Assembly (NCBI GenBank): GCA_963693315.1
Contig: OY856186.1
Span: forward strand, 84,011,496 to 84,075,495
Direction of reading: 5' to 3'
DNA length: 64,000 nt
From: Diogma glabrata
Taxonomy: Eukaryota > Arthropoda > Insecta > Diptera > Cylindrotomidae
The notes under the pieces are model-generated. The model had not been told where the DNA came from. It saw only the letters and a list, made by a program, of their open reading frames with translations, and did not search any database. Made by a program: the position numbers and the translations under genes. Position 1 is the first letter of the stretch. Every line of letters begins with the position of its first letter. Positions 12,211 to 26,869 of the stretch are shown here, one piece after another.

Positions 12211-12716
12211 AATTAATATTTAATAATAAACCGTGTTTTTTTTGAAAATTTTGAATAGGTATACAACCGCTAAAATCAAATGCACCCATATAAAATAAAA
12301 CGGAAACTATCCCAGCATCAAAATAAAATCAAAAAAAATCATACAGTTATCCTGTTACTTTAAAATTGTTAATTCTTGTCGTAATTATATTTTTGTTTTT
12401 GTTTATATGTAATACCGTTGTAAACGAGTAATACACAATTTCAAATGAGATGTTTTATTGTAAAGTTTTAAATAAGATAATTATGCTAATGTAAAGCTAA
12501 TATAGCTACTTCCTGCTCTACATTTCATTAGAGCTAAGAGTTTGTAGAAACTCCTTTATAAAGCAACATTATTCTTTTTCGACATTAATCTTTTCAACTT
12601 TTTAGAGCTTCAAGTATCACTCTACAAAGTAAAAGATCCACTAGCAACATAGGTACTTTTTTAGAGCTCTAGTACAGCGTCACGACACTTATAGCTCTAA
12701 GAATTGTTACTTGGGT

Positions 12717-13080
12717 ATCTTTCTTACGTTATTTTTAATTTCATAAAAATTATGTTCAATAAAAAAAACATTGATCAAAGCAAACTACCGTTTAAAACGA
12801 TAGTTAAATAAAAAGCAAAAATAAGTGTACACAACAACTTCCCAAATTTTCATGATGATCAATGTAAAGGACAAACAGACATACTTTCAAAATTATATAT
12901 ATTCAATATTTATTTAGCATGATGACTCGAATGCAAATTGCAAAAGACAGTAGAAATATAACTTTAAAAAACTGCGCTATAGATCAATTTTTTAAAATTC
13001 GTATAAAGAAATGTTTATTATTTTTGGTAATGGTATTTAATGGTATAATGGTATTTAATAAAAATTAAAAAAAAAACAAT
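12717..13080. other. AT-rich sequence, no feature seen
   Basis: Nothing beyond base composition. Confidence 0.5.
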
Positions 13081-13084
13081 AAAA

Positions 13085-13160
13085 AATATGTACCACACCA
13101 GGGATTGAATTCACAACCTACAGCACATCAGTCGAGCACGATATCAACAACGCTATTTGA
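13085..13160 (-). repeat. tRNA-derived SINE-like fragment (candidate)
   Basis: On the minus strand a block reads like the 5' part of a tRNA: TGATATCGTGCTCGACT resembles a D-arm/A-box region, and GTGAATTCAATCCCTGG about 12 bases on resembles a T-arm/B-box. It is followed by T-rich and A-rich sequence. The acceptor stem does not close well, so it is not a functional tRNA. Origin from a tRNA-derived SINE is an inference. Confidence 0.4.
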
Positions 13161-13269
13161 AACGTTAAGAAATGATAGATAGATTATTATTTCGAGTCTT
13201 TCTCCTCAGAGCGTGACGGATCAGCCTAACTTACTACCTACGGAAAAATCTGTGTGTGGTGCGCCAAAA

Positions 13270-13700
13270 GAACTTCAAAAGTTTGAAGAAATATGTTAAA
13301 AGGAAGCTGTGGATATTTATGTAATCAAAACTAGTTAAAATTACATGGCAAATTACATCGTAAATCTGGACATAAATCGAAAAAGGTTAAGAGTTCGGCA
13401 TTTTTCATACAAATCCAAAATATATACTAAATATGCTGGTATTCCTCGACCGGTTATTTATTTAGAAAATTTTAGTCACATTTTAGTACGGCGCATGTTT
13501 TGATCTCCTCTTTCAGTTTTTAGTTCATGTGTCAAGATTTGTGGCAACTCGTTTCCCTTGATTTCAAAAGTGTAGGTTAACAAACTTACCTATTTTGCAA
13601 TTTTTTAACGATGTTCTTGTTCAACAAAAAATTTGAAATAATATTCTAGAAGGAAGTTCTGGAGATGCGCATGTAATCAAAATTAAAACTGCGATTCTAC
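13270..13700 (+). repeat. Stray 174-bp satellite monomers
   Basis: 13,275-13,412 and 13,575-13,690 match the satellite at 1.3-2.65 kb (AATCAAAACTAGT, AAATCTGGACATAAATCG, CCTATTTTGCAA, AATTTGAA...GGAAG). The sequence just before the second block (GCAACTCGTTTC...GGTTAAC) also resembles the left flank of the array at 1.31 kb, so the monomers are part of a larger dispersed unit. Confidence 0.65.
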
Positions 13701-13865
13701 ATTAGGTTTTTGGCATATTTGCGGCTATGGTATAACAAAAATTGTGTTTTCCAGAATATTTTGCAGCACAATTTTTCTTATTATTCAGTTTTATACAATT
13801 TTGAAAATTTTAAGCTATTTTGACCATTTTACATTGGTGATATCATTGCAAAGTCGATTAAAAAT

Positions 13866-14000
13866 AGCTCGAATTTTGATGTTTTTGGTCGTCCAGAACT
13901 AAGAATTGCATCAACTAAGACTGAAAAAAGACGAAAAAAAGCTCGAATTTTGATGTTTTTGGTCGTCCAGAACTAAGAATTGCATCAACTAAGACTGAGA
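13866..14000 (+). repeat. Recent 74-bp tandem duplication
   Basis: A stretch of more than 60 bp starting AGCTCGAATTTTGATG occurs at 13,866 and again, identical by eye, at 13,940. Confidence 0.9.
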
Positions 14001-14099
14001 ATACAACCGTTAACTGAACATAATTCATCCGCCAGCACCCCTAGGATGTTTTTTCAGTTGAGATATCTTATTGCTATTGCCAGTAGTATGCTATAATTC

Positions 14100-14165
14100 A
14101 CGTTTACTCATATGTTAGTAGCAGTGATTGAAGTACGTGAGGTTCTCACACCTGAAGCGCAAATT
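14100..14165 (+). repeat. 3' hairpin of a Helitron/DINE-like unit (candidate)
   Basis: GTGAGGTTCTCAC forms a 5-bp stem with a 3-base loop inside a block shared with 7.05-7.09 kb (AGTACG, then GG/TT, then CACACC). Both copies follow 174-bp satellite monomers, so they probably mark the same end of the same family. Confidence 0.4.
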
Positions 14166-14479
14166 TTAAAAAGGTGATCTGTCCGACTGAACTGAATCAC
14201 AATGCAGATGATTAATTATAGTTGTATGTTTGTAGCTATTTATATAGATAAAAGAAATGGTTGTTTCAGGTGTTTGTAGAAGTTGTTTAATTTGTTGTGT
14301 CATGGTTTTTATGAAATTCATAATATTTTAATAAAATTTTTTTTTACCTTAGTTTTATTTTAATTTAAAGTTTAAACCAATGAAATTCTCTAAAATGTAA
14401 TGACATCATTCAATTTCAACAATAAAATTTGAATTATACTAATAACAAATATTTATACGTCTGGTCTACTGGAATATTA

Positions 14480-14741
14480 AAAAATTATCAGTTATAATTT
14501 CCCAATTTGCTTGACAAATTTTCCAAAAAATTATGAGAATTTATCAATTTTCTAAACGAATTCCCCTCGTTCGTTGATAAATTCTCATAATTTTTTGAAA
14601 AATTCTTCAAGCAAGTGGTATTGATAAAAGCCCTCGGCCTGTGGCCTTGTGTTTATATCAATATACTTACTTTCGAAATTTTTGGCAAAAAATTACTTCG
14701 AATTATCACCGCCCTTGGGAAATTACAACTGAAAATTTTTA
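14480..14741. mobile_element. Foldback MITE, about 260 bp
   Basis: Terminal inverted repeats near 14,481-14,505 and 14,715-14,740 share CAGTTRTAATTTCCCAA. Inside, a second inverted pair of about 42 bp (14,509-14,552 and 14,572-14,614) encloses a 20-base spacer with CCCCTCG. No coding content. Confidence 0.75.
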
Positions 14742-16380
14742 AAACATAAATCAATCCTTGTACCAAATGCTGCTTTTGCAAGTCAACTATAGTTTATAAA
14801 AAAACAACAAAAGATGAAATAATAACATAAAATACTGAAAACGAACGCCGCAAGTCATATACAATATTTTACCAATCAATCAAACAGGCTTAGATCAACA
14901 GTTGTCATGAGCAAAACAAAGGAGTTCAACTCAGTTTTTATTTAAATTTTATAACAAAATTAAATTCAAAACTTATTGCTGTATATATACTTTTTTAATT
15001 AATAATGAAACACTAATTAAACATTTTAATTAACTTGTATTTTGCCGGAAAATATGAAAAACAAAAATATATTGTAAATAATTTTAACAACACGCTTAGG
15101 GCTTCCGTATGTATTTTTTTTTAATTAGAAATTAGGATAATGGAAAAACTTTATTTTCTTTCTCCCTAAAAATTTGTCTTGTTGATTATTGTAATTAAAA
15201 TTCTAACGGACAAGTAGAATGAGTTTGAATAAAAATTTCTTTTTATTAAAACAGATTTACAAACTCTTAAGTACATTGGATAAAGTCTTATTAACAAATT
15301 TGCTGCTGGATGTTTCAAAAGTCAAAATTTAAATCCAAAACAAATATATCTTCGAAATTAAAAAAAATCAAAATGTTATAGTTTTGTTCGCTAATGCAAG
15401 TTCAAACTAACAAGAAAAATTTATTTATCCTATCCAATCCAATCCTCTTATTATTAGAACTTATATATTGATCGCAAACTTACACAACTTTTTGCAAAAT
15501 TAAAAAAAAATTAAAACTTTCTTAAATAAAAAACTTAAACTTGAAAATCATCTTAAGCAAAAATTTAAATTTCTTGTTAAAAATTTATTACATAAATAAA
15601 TAAAACAAGCTTAAAAATTCTACAACATATTCTGTTAAGCAGATTGTTAAAAAAGTTTATTTTTCAACTATAAAGAAAACTTTGAATAGGTACGTGAACA
15701 TGAGTAAAGCTTTTAACAATTGGCTTCGATTTGAGGAAGCAAACATTTTTTTATGTATGAATATAACCATGTTGAAAACAATTACTTGTAACTTTTGACA
15801 TCCGTAATCTTCTGAATTATTCAAGAAGTAGTTGTTAGATGTTTCTACAGTGAATTGAAAAATAAAAGTTTTGAATATGTTTTTTAAGCACCAATTCAAT
15901 TTGTGTTTTGAATTTTTATTTTCACTTGACATTTTTGCTTTAACATTCAGCAAGTTCAAGCTTGTTGTTACGCTGTTTTATTCGTTCATTTCCAAAAATG
16001 TCGTGTCATCAAAACAATCAATTAATGCTGTGTCATTAATGAAAAAATTGTGATGAGTTGGGAAAAACAAATTTACATTTTGTAAAAATCTGTTATCAAT
16101 TGGTGTAAATAAGAGACTTCTGTTACATTTACTCTAACAAAAAGTAGGGTTTAGATCATTCTATATAAATACAAGACATGATGATATTGAGATAAAACCG
16201 GTGTTAAAAGTACGCTAATTAATGAAAATGGTCAATATGGTTTGTGGAGCCTTAGTGTCATTGTTTTTAGAAAAACAAGAGCTTGTGCTTTCTTAAGAAA
16301 TCTGTTGAGGTCGGTCAAATCAGAAATAATTTTTGACGAAGCACATCATGATAGAGGCGACTGTAGTCATATAAAAAGAC
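14742..16380. other. AT-rich sequence, no gene seen
   Basis: A 100-residue frame at 15,657-15,959 (minus) is Lys/Phe/Asn-rich and resembles no family I know. Nothing else stands out. Confidence 0.5.
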
Positions 16381-16950
16381 TCCCAGTTTAATGGAATTAT
16401 GCAGCATTGAAACAGTATCAAGTGATAGCTGTGAAGGAGAACTGGATACGTTGGAACTTCCAACGTAGCAGATTAGCAGGTCGCGCACCTAGTGAGGTTT
16501 TTAAAGCCCATGCTAGCTTCAGCTTGTGGGGACGAGACATTTTCCCTGCCACCCAGTACAAAATAACTGAATGTGCGCGTTCAAATCGACTACCGAATCA
16601 AAAGACAAGATAACAAAGTGGAAAAGGAGACTCTGGTGGCTCCACAGGTCGAAGAAGCCACGACCGTCACGTTCAACCCCATACTCTACCTCATTTACAT
16701 GCTCACAAACCTCATACACTCACGCTTACACACCCACATACACGCCCACACTCATGTACACTCATACATACACATCGACACACGCACACACACATCCCCA
16801 TACACCTATACACTTATATGTATAGGCCTCCGCCCATCTACACACATGCATATATATCCTTCCACACGCTCATGTACATCCATAGGTGAATATATATTCG
16901 TGATGCCAACGCGCTTAATCCAAGTATATAATACACAGGATCATACGTAA
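16381..16950. other. GC-richer block ending in a (CA)/(TACA)-rich microsatellite, unidentified
   Basis: The composition shifts sharply to about balanced. 16,400-16,680 contains overlapping open frames on both strands (a 125-residue frame starts at 16,573 plus; a 66-residue frame lies at 16,519-16,719 minus), none recognised. 16,690-16,870 is a degenerate CACA/TACA repeat that yields a Thr/His-rich translation. It could be a piece of a retroelement or of a host exon/UTR. I cannot decide. Confidence 0.4.
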
Positions 16951-16959
16951 AACACCGTA

Positions 16960-17979
16960 TTGTCCGAATCGTAGTAAAATCCGAGGTAAAAAAAATAATT
17001 GTTTATTCTCTTGGTGCGCGAGGTAGCAAATAGACCTTTTACTATAAAATTACACGTGGATTGTTAAAAAAATTTATAGCTGTGAAAATGTGTCCACTAT
17101 TACATCTACAAGATATAAACGACGCCAAGGAAATGAATTATTTGTTCACCTTACTAGTGTGCGTTTAAAAGTAGTTTATAAATTTTGGTCGTACCACGAT
17201 TTTTCCAATATCAACAGAACACAAATGTCACCAATCGATTATAGTTGCTGAGAAGTAACCGTTACCGTGAATTTTCTTTAATGAAGCAAATTTAGATATT
17301 TAGAAAATACAACAATGACTTAGATATATTTCAAAAGGATGATGGCAGTCATTTTTGGTTGTTATATCAATCACAGGTTATACCGGCTATCACACTTTTG
17401 TACAGAATATACCGTATATACTACAATGTCTTATGCGCTGTATTATACACAAAAAAAATAAAATGCGGCATTTTAACATCTCTAATATATATATAAGCAT
17501 AAAAAAATAAGGCTCCCCCATAATGGCTTAAGATCCCACCAATCAGTTCTTCCTTATTCAATCTGCAAGCATCCTGCCTGGTATGGCCCCCGTTTTGCCC
17601 AGATTCCACTATTCATACTCAACCTAAATTTGTCCTATGAACGATGGTTCAGCGGTATACAACAAAAAAAATCCTTTCTTCCACTCCGAGTCCTTCGAAA
17701 ATTTTTCTTGTTTTTTTTGGGTTTCTTTTTGAATTGCAAAAGAAAATAACTATCGTATAACCTAACAAATAACACAAGGAGCTGTGTTCACAGTTTTGGC
17801 AAGTAGGTGTAGGATTATTCAACACACATCCGTTTCTTTATCACAGTAATAACAGTAATGTTTCGTTTCGATATGATTTATATTTCGATCCAACAGTTAA
17901 TTTTTATAAGAAACAAAAATGAACTGAAATTTAATTTTTGGTTTCGGAGTGTGGTAAAATCACTATAGTATAACAAATT
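16960..17979. other. AT-rich sequence, no feature seen
   Basis: No coding or repeat structure recognised. Confidence 0.5.
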
Positions 17980-18119
17980 AGTTTTTGTACATAGTTGCAA
18001 GGGTCCTTTTTGATTTTACATTAAAAAACTATTTTTCAAAATTAAAAACAAATATATTTTTATGTTATATTAAATATATATTTTAATCCAACTTCTAAAA
18101 AACAATTTTAATTTTATTA

Positions 18120-18165
18120 TTTCTCTTACACGTGTTTCAATCTTTCGATCATCCTCAGAGAGAAA
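18120..18165 (-). ncRNA. Hammerhead-ribozyme-like motif (left arm)
   Basis: Mirror copy of the motif at 18,201-18,246 on the opposite strand. CTGAGGA is at 18,158-18,152, stem I strands are at 18,165-18,159 and 18,126-18,120, and CACGTG stands for stem III. The same reservations apply. Confidence 0.5.
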
Positions 18166-18200
18166 ATATTTACAACTGCCTTACAACCAGTTGTAAATAT

Positions 18201-18246
18201 TTTCTCTCTGAGGATGATCGAAAGATTGAAACACGTGTAAGAGAAA
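18201..18246 (+). ncRNA. Hammerhead-ribozyme-like motif with palindromic stem III
   Basis: Seen in order: stem I strand TTTCTCT (18,201-18,207), core CTGAGGA (18,208-18,214), stem II with GATC/GATT around a GAAA loop (18,215-18,227, one unpaired U at its base), core GAAA (18,228-18,231), self-complementary CACGTG as stem III (18,232-18,237), then UA with cleavage predicted after 18,239, and stem I strand AGAGAAA (18,240-18,246) pairing with the first strand over 7 bp. All fixed core positions CUGANGA, GAAA and UH are present. Stem III has no loop, so a monomer would be weak. The self-complementary sequence permits a dimer, as known for hammerheads of Penelope-like elements. Confidence 0.55.
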
Positions 18247-18390
18247 TAGTAAAATTAAAATTGTTTTTTAGAAGTTGGATTAAAATATATATTTAATATA
18301 AAATAAAAATATATTTGTTTTTAATTTTGAAAAATAGTTTTTTAATGTAAAATCATAAAGGACCCTTGCAACTATATACAAAAACCAAAA

Positions 18391-18660
18391 ATGAACTATC
18401 TTACAAATTTATTTCATAATAACAAGAAAAACTATCACATGCTAGCTTTATTAGTCTAATTATTCATTCTACGTTACTGTTTTCGAACAACGCGATTAAC
18501 GATCAAAATTTTCATCCATCTACAGCTATCTTAATCATATAAATTCCTTAGGTTATTAATTTGGTTTATTTTTGCATTCTAAACATGTAACAACTCGTTT
18601 TATAATAAACTAACAAATTAAAAGTTCTTAGTTTGTGTTGCATTAGGTTGGATTATAAAC
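18391..18660. other. AT-rich sequence, no feature seen
   Basis: No structure recognised. Confidence 0.5.
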
Positions 18661-18679
18661 ACGAATAAAGAAAAAACAG

Positions 18680-19612
<933 letters not shown>

Positions 19613-19969
19613 GTCCAGCGGCAGGTATATCCGCTAGAAAAAGGTAGTTTTCTTGATCAGACAGATATGCATACAAGTAGAATCAATGTATCAAATTAGT
19701 TGAAATCAAAAAACTAAATAGAAACGGAATTATCCAACAAATTTCACAAAAGACATTTAATACATTAACCGAAACTACTTTATGCAATTTCGGAACGGTT
19801 TTGTTTAATTTGGTTAAAATTAGTCATAACATATGAAATCCACCAAAGATCAAATAAACGTCCAACAAAGATCAAAAGAACTATGTCACAACTACAATTA
19901 TACCATCACACATAATTTATAATCAAACATTATTAAACAATTTTAATTTAAAATCATCTTTGTGTTGTA
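19613..19969. other. Spacer between two D ends, inverted match to the centre of the B element
   Basis: Starts with GCGGCAGGTATATCCGCT. 19,830-19,950 (CACCAAAGATCAAA, CACAACTACAATTATACCATCACACATAA) is inverted at 20,900-21,003. No protein-coding content. Confidence 0.6.
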
Positions 19970-20092
19970 TTTTTAGGTAGATTTCATATAAAAATCTACC
20001 TATTGCAATGGGCTTCATCTCGGAATTTCGGAAAAATTTTGATGCCAAACGACTATTTGTGATAAGCGGAGATGGAAAAACAAAAAAAAAAA

Positions 20093-20096
<4 letters not shown>
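19970..20096 (+). mobile_element. D-family terminal sequence (tip at 19,970)
   Basis: Inverted partner of 19,490-19,612. Begins TTTTAGGTAGATTTCAT, contains CTCGGAATTTCGGAAAAATT and GCCAAACGACTAT, and ends AAGCGGAGATGGAAAAAC before an A run and (TA)n. Confidence 0.75.

Positions 20097-20184
<88 letters not shown>
20097..20184. repeat. (TA)n microsatellite
   Basis: About 88 bp of TA between the D end and the B element. Confidence 0.97.
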
Positions 20185-20186
<2 letters not shown>

Positions 20187-21986
20187 CGATATGAGGTATA
20201 ACGGAATTTAGCGGCACTCTCACGGTCGCATTTTTTGACCTACACCAAAATAATTTTCTGTGTATGTTACGGCAAATAATGTCTTGGACAAGTTCGTGAA
20301 CTGGCCATATCCGGGTACCGGTTAAGCGGCTAGAGCCTAAAAAGTCGAATAATCTAGGGCGCTATAACTTCCGTTTGAATAATAATATTTTAATAAAATT
20401 TAAAAATATTGAATATTTGAACCTTTTTTTATCATTTTTATCCAGATGACCACTTTGGCGTTCCAGGTTCCTCAAAAATCAGCTGTTTTAAAAATTTACT
20501 AAACTTTGCTGCCCTTGATCTAGCTGAAATGGCCAAGCTCATAGTTGAAAACTTTTTTTCACGTACTTAAAATATAAATCTTTCCAAAATTTTCAAAAAT
20601 AATAGTTTAAGTTTAACGGTTGACGAAAAACAAACGCAAAAGGCAATGCTTTCATCATGTTTCAGTTTATGTTATTTAAATTCATCTTAGCTTTTAAACA
20701 TACTTTTCAGCTATAGCCCCAAAAAATTTCAGCTTTCTAACCCAAAAGGTTCCATTTTTATAAGCATTATAATGCAACCCTTACAAGAAAAATATTAACC
20801 CATTTAATACCATAGAAAAATTATCAAAATCTCTTTTGTTTTTATTTTTTTTACTAAGTAACCGTTTGAAAAAAGATTAAATAAGAACAAAAAAACACAA
20901 CAACAAAAGATGATTTTGAAATAAAATTGTTTGATAATGTTATAAATTATGTGTGATGGTATAATTGTAGTTGTGACGTAGTTCATTTGATCTTTGGTGG
21001 ATTTAATATGTTATTAAAAGTAGTTTAAACCAACTTAAATAAAACTGTTCCGAAATTGTGTTGATGGCGTTAGTTCGGATAATGTATTTAATTTGGTTCG
21101 ATAATTTTTTTGAATTATTCTGTTTCTACTTATATTTTTTATTTAAACTAATCTGACTTATCTAATTTTATTTGGACACAAAACCGTCTGACCCCGAAAT
21201 CTACCTATTTCTAGCGGATATACCTGCCGCTGGGATTTTTTTGTTCTCATTTAATCTTTTTTCAAATACATAGTTTACTTAGTGAAAAAAATTAAAAATA
21301 CAAACAAAAGAGCATATGATAATTTTCCTTTGGTATTAAATGGCTTGAGATTTGTCTGTAATAGGTGCATTATATTGCTTATAAAAATGGAACCTTTTGG
21401 GTTAGAAAGCTGGAATTTTGTGAGGCTATAGTTTGAAAATTGTCTTAAAAGTTAAGATGAATTTGAATAATATAAACTCAAACATGATGAAATCATTGCC
21501 TTTTGCGTTTGTTTTCATTTCAACAGACCTGGGCTCAACCTTTAGACCTGAACTATTTTTTTTTTAAATTTTGGAAAGATTTATATTGTAACTTTGTGTA
21601 AAAACGTTTTCAAGTATGAGCTTGCCATTTTCAGCTAGATCAAGAACAAAAAAGATTGGCAAGTTTTTAAAACAGCTGATTTTGCAGGAATCTGGAACGT
21701 CAAAGTTGTCATTTGGATATAAATGATAGAAATATGTTCAAATATTCAATATTTATAAATTTTATTAAAATATTATGATTCAAACGGAAGTTATAGCGCC
21801 CTAGATTATTCGACATTTTAGGCTCTAGCCGTTTAACTGGTACCCGGATATGGCCAGTTCACAAACTTGTCCAAGACATTATTTGCCGAAACACACACAA
21901 AAAATTATTTTGGTGTAGGTCGAAAAATCCGACCGTGAGAGTGCCGCCAAATTCCGTTATATCTCATATCGTTATATCTCATATCG
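20185..21986. mobile_element. B element: long-arm inverted-repeat (foldback-like) element, about 1.8 kb
   Basis: The left arm 20,185-about 20,820 and right arm about 21,305-21,986 are reverse complements over roughly 640 bp, with about 15 percent divergence and small indels by eye. Tips are AACGATATGAGGTATAACGGAATT on the left and its complement on the right; the right tip repeats TCATATCGTTATATC twice. The arms share AGTGCCGC(T/C)AAATTCCGTTA, the GGCCAT/ATCCGGGTACC block, AAAATGGAACCTTTTGGGTT and GCAAAAGGCAATG. The centre (20,820-21,300) has no ORF. It is non-autonomous. Confidence 0.85.

Positions 21987-22077
<91 letters not shown>
21987..22077. repeat. (TA)n microsatellite, left of the mariner
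   Basis: About 90 bp of TA. The last TA (22,076-22,077) is the left target-site duplication of the mariner. Confidence 0.97.
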
Positions 22078-26306
<4,229 letters not shown>

Positions 26307-26323
26307 AATATATATATATATAT
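26307..26323. repeat. (TA)n start, running into the assembly gap
   Basis: TA repeats follow the A-element tip directly; the gap probably reflects a long TA tract. Confidence 0.9.
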
Positions 26324-26523
26324 NNNNNNNNNNNNNNNNNNNNNNNNNNNNNNNNNNNNNNNNNNNNNNNNNNNNNNNNNNNNNNNNNNNNNNNNNNNNN
26401 NNNNNNNNNNNNNNNNNNNNNNNNNNNNNNNNNNNNNNNNNNNNNNNNNNNNNNNNNNNNNNNNNNNNNNNNNNNNNNNNNNNNNNNNNNNNNNNNNNNN
26501 NNNNNNNNNNNNNNNNNNNNNNN
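26324..26523. other. Assembly gap of 200 N
   Basis: Exactly 200 N; a round number suggests a size placeholder. Confidence 0.99.
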
Positions 26524-26591
26524 TAAACATTTTAATTTATCAATACTATTTTGTGGAGTGAAATGAGAGCTCGAATAAAATAAAATTGTAA

Positions 26592-26860
26592 ATAACATAA
26601 TGTCAATCTCTTGTTACTTTACGCAAATAACTCATTTAATAAGTTTAATAGAAAAATTAAAAAGAATAAGTTTTTTTTATAATTTTACTGTTACTCTATA
26701 TATATTTCAGCTTGTTAGGCCATCTTCTGGAGTAATTATTAGTCCAGAAGATGGCCTAACAAGCTGAAATATTCATAGAGTAACGGTAAAATTATAAAAA
26801 ACTTTGTTTTCATTAATCTTTCTATTAAACAAGAGATTGACATTGTGTTATTTGAAAACT
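26592..26860. mobile_element. Foldback element with hammerhead-like motif
   Basis: Arms of about 120-150 bp face each other around 26,736-26,745. The left arm has an additional 30 bp near 26,610-26,640. Outer blocks are ATAATGTCAATCTCTTG on the left and CAAGAGATTGACATTGTG on the right. Centre blocks are TTCAGCTTGTTAGGCCATCT and its complement. Confidence 0.8.
26691..26735 (-). ncRNA. Degenerate hammerhead-ribozyme-like motif
   Basis: Minus strand, in order: stem I strand TTACTC (26,735-26,730), CAGAAGA in the place of CUGANGA (26,729-26,723), stem II region with GGC/GCT (26,722-26,709), core GAAA (26,708-26,705), palindromic TATATA as stem III, TA, then stem I strand GAGTAA (26,696-26,691) pairing over 6 bp. 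Core position U4 is A, which in a true hammerhead should abolish cleavage. The opposite arm has a more damaged copy. Confidence 0.35.
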
Positions 26861-26869
26861 TACGCCAAG

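Larger units (their letters stand above)
8771..12240 (-). mobile_element. LINE (non-LTR retrotransposon), nearly full length but internally deleted
   Basis: On the minus strand the order is a 5' region near 12.24 kb, ORF1 (12,210-11,289), ORF2 endonuclease (from about 11,213), start of the RT, a deletion, the RT C-terminal part (to 9,025) and a 3' end with an (AAAT)n tail, seen on the plus strand as repeated ATTT at 8771-8803. Microsatellite-like tails are known from CR1-group LINEs. It is inserted in the AGAGCT-motif element. Stops and one frameshift show it is dead. Confidence 0.85.
7481..12716. mobile_element. Short-TIR element filled with AGAGCT-type motifs, interrupted by a LINE
   Basis: Perfect 15-bp terminal inverted repeats ACCCAAGTAACAATT lie at 7481-7495 and 12702-12716. 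Without the LINE the element is about 1.7 kb. It contains no protein but very many degenerate copies of AGAGCT with TATA or TTTA beside them (for example CTCTAGAGCT, ATAGAGCT, TTATAAAGCT), on both sides of the insertion. No clear target-site duplication was found; TA is possible. It appears non-autonomous. Confidence 0.75.
17980..18390. mobile_element. Near-perfect palindrome of two about 200-bp arms with a hammerhead-like motif in each arm
   Basis: The left arm (about 17,980-18,180) and right arm (about 18,187-18,390) are reverse complements with only a few differences and a loop of a few bases. Both ends read GTTGCAAGGGTCC-like. Each arm carries the same hammerhead-like sequence, one on each strand. 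This is the head-to-head layout expected from a foldback or from two inverted copies of a ribozyme-bearing retroelement terminus. Confidence 0.85.

Noticed and set aside
13175..13210. Minus-strand CTGAGGA with GAAA 9 bases on
   Set aside because: Stem II would have two pairs and no complementary stem I is present within reach.
16573..16950. 125-residue Thr/His-rich frame
   Set aside because: Its second half is a CACA/TACA repeat and its first half has no recognisable family; not called as a gene.
17640..17665. GATGGTTCAGCGGT, like the D-arm of tRNA-Gly
   Set aside because: No T-arm or acceptor stem follows.
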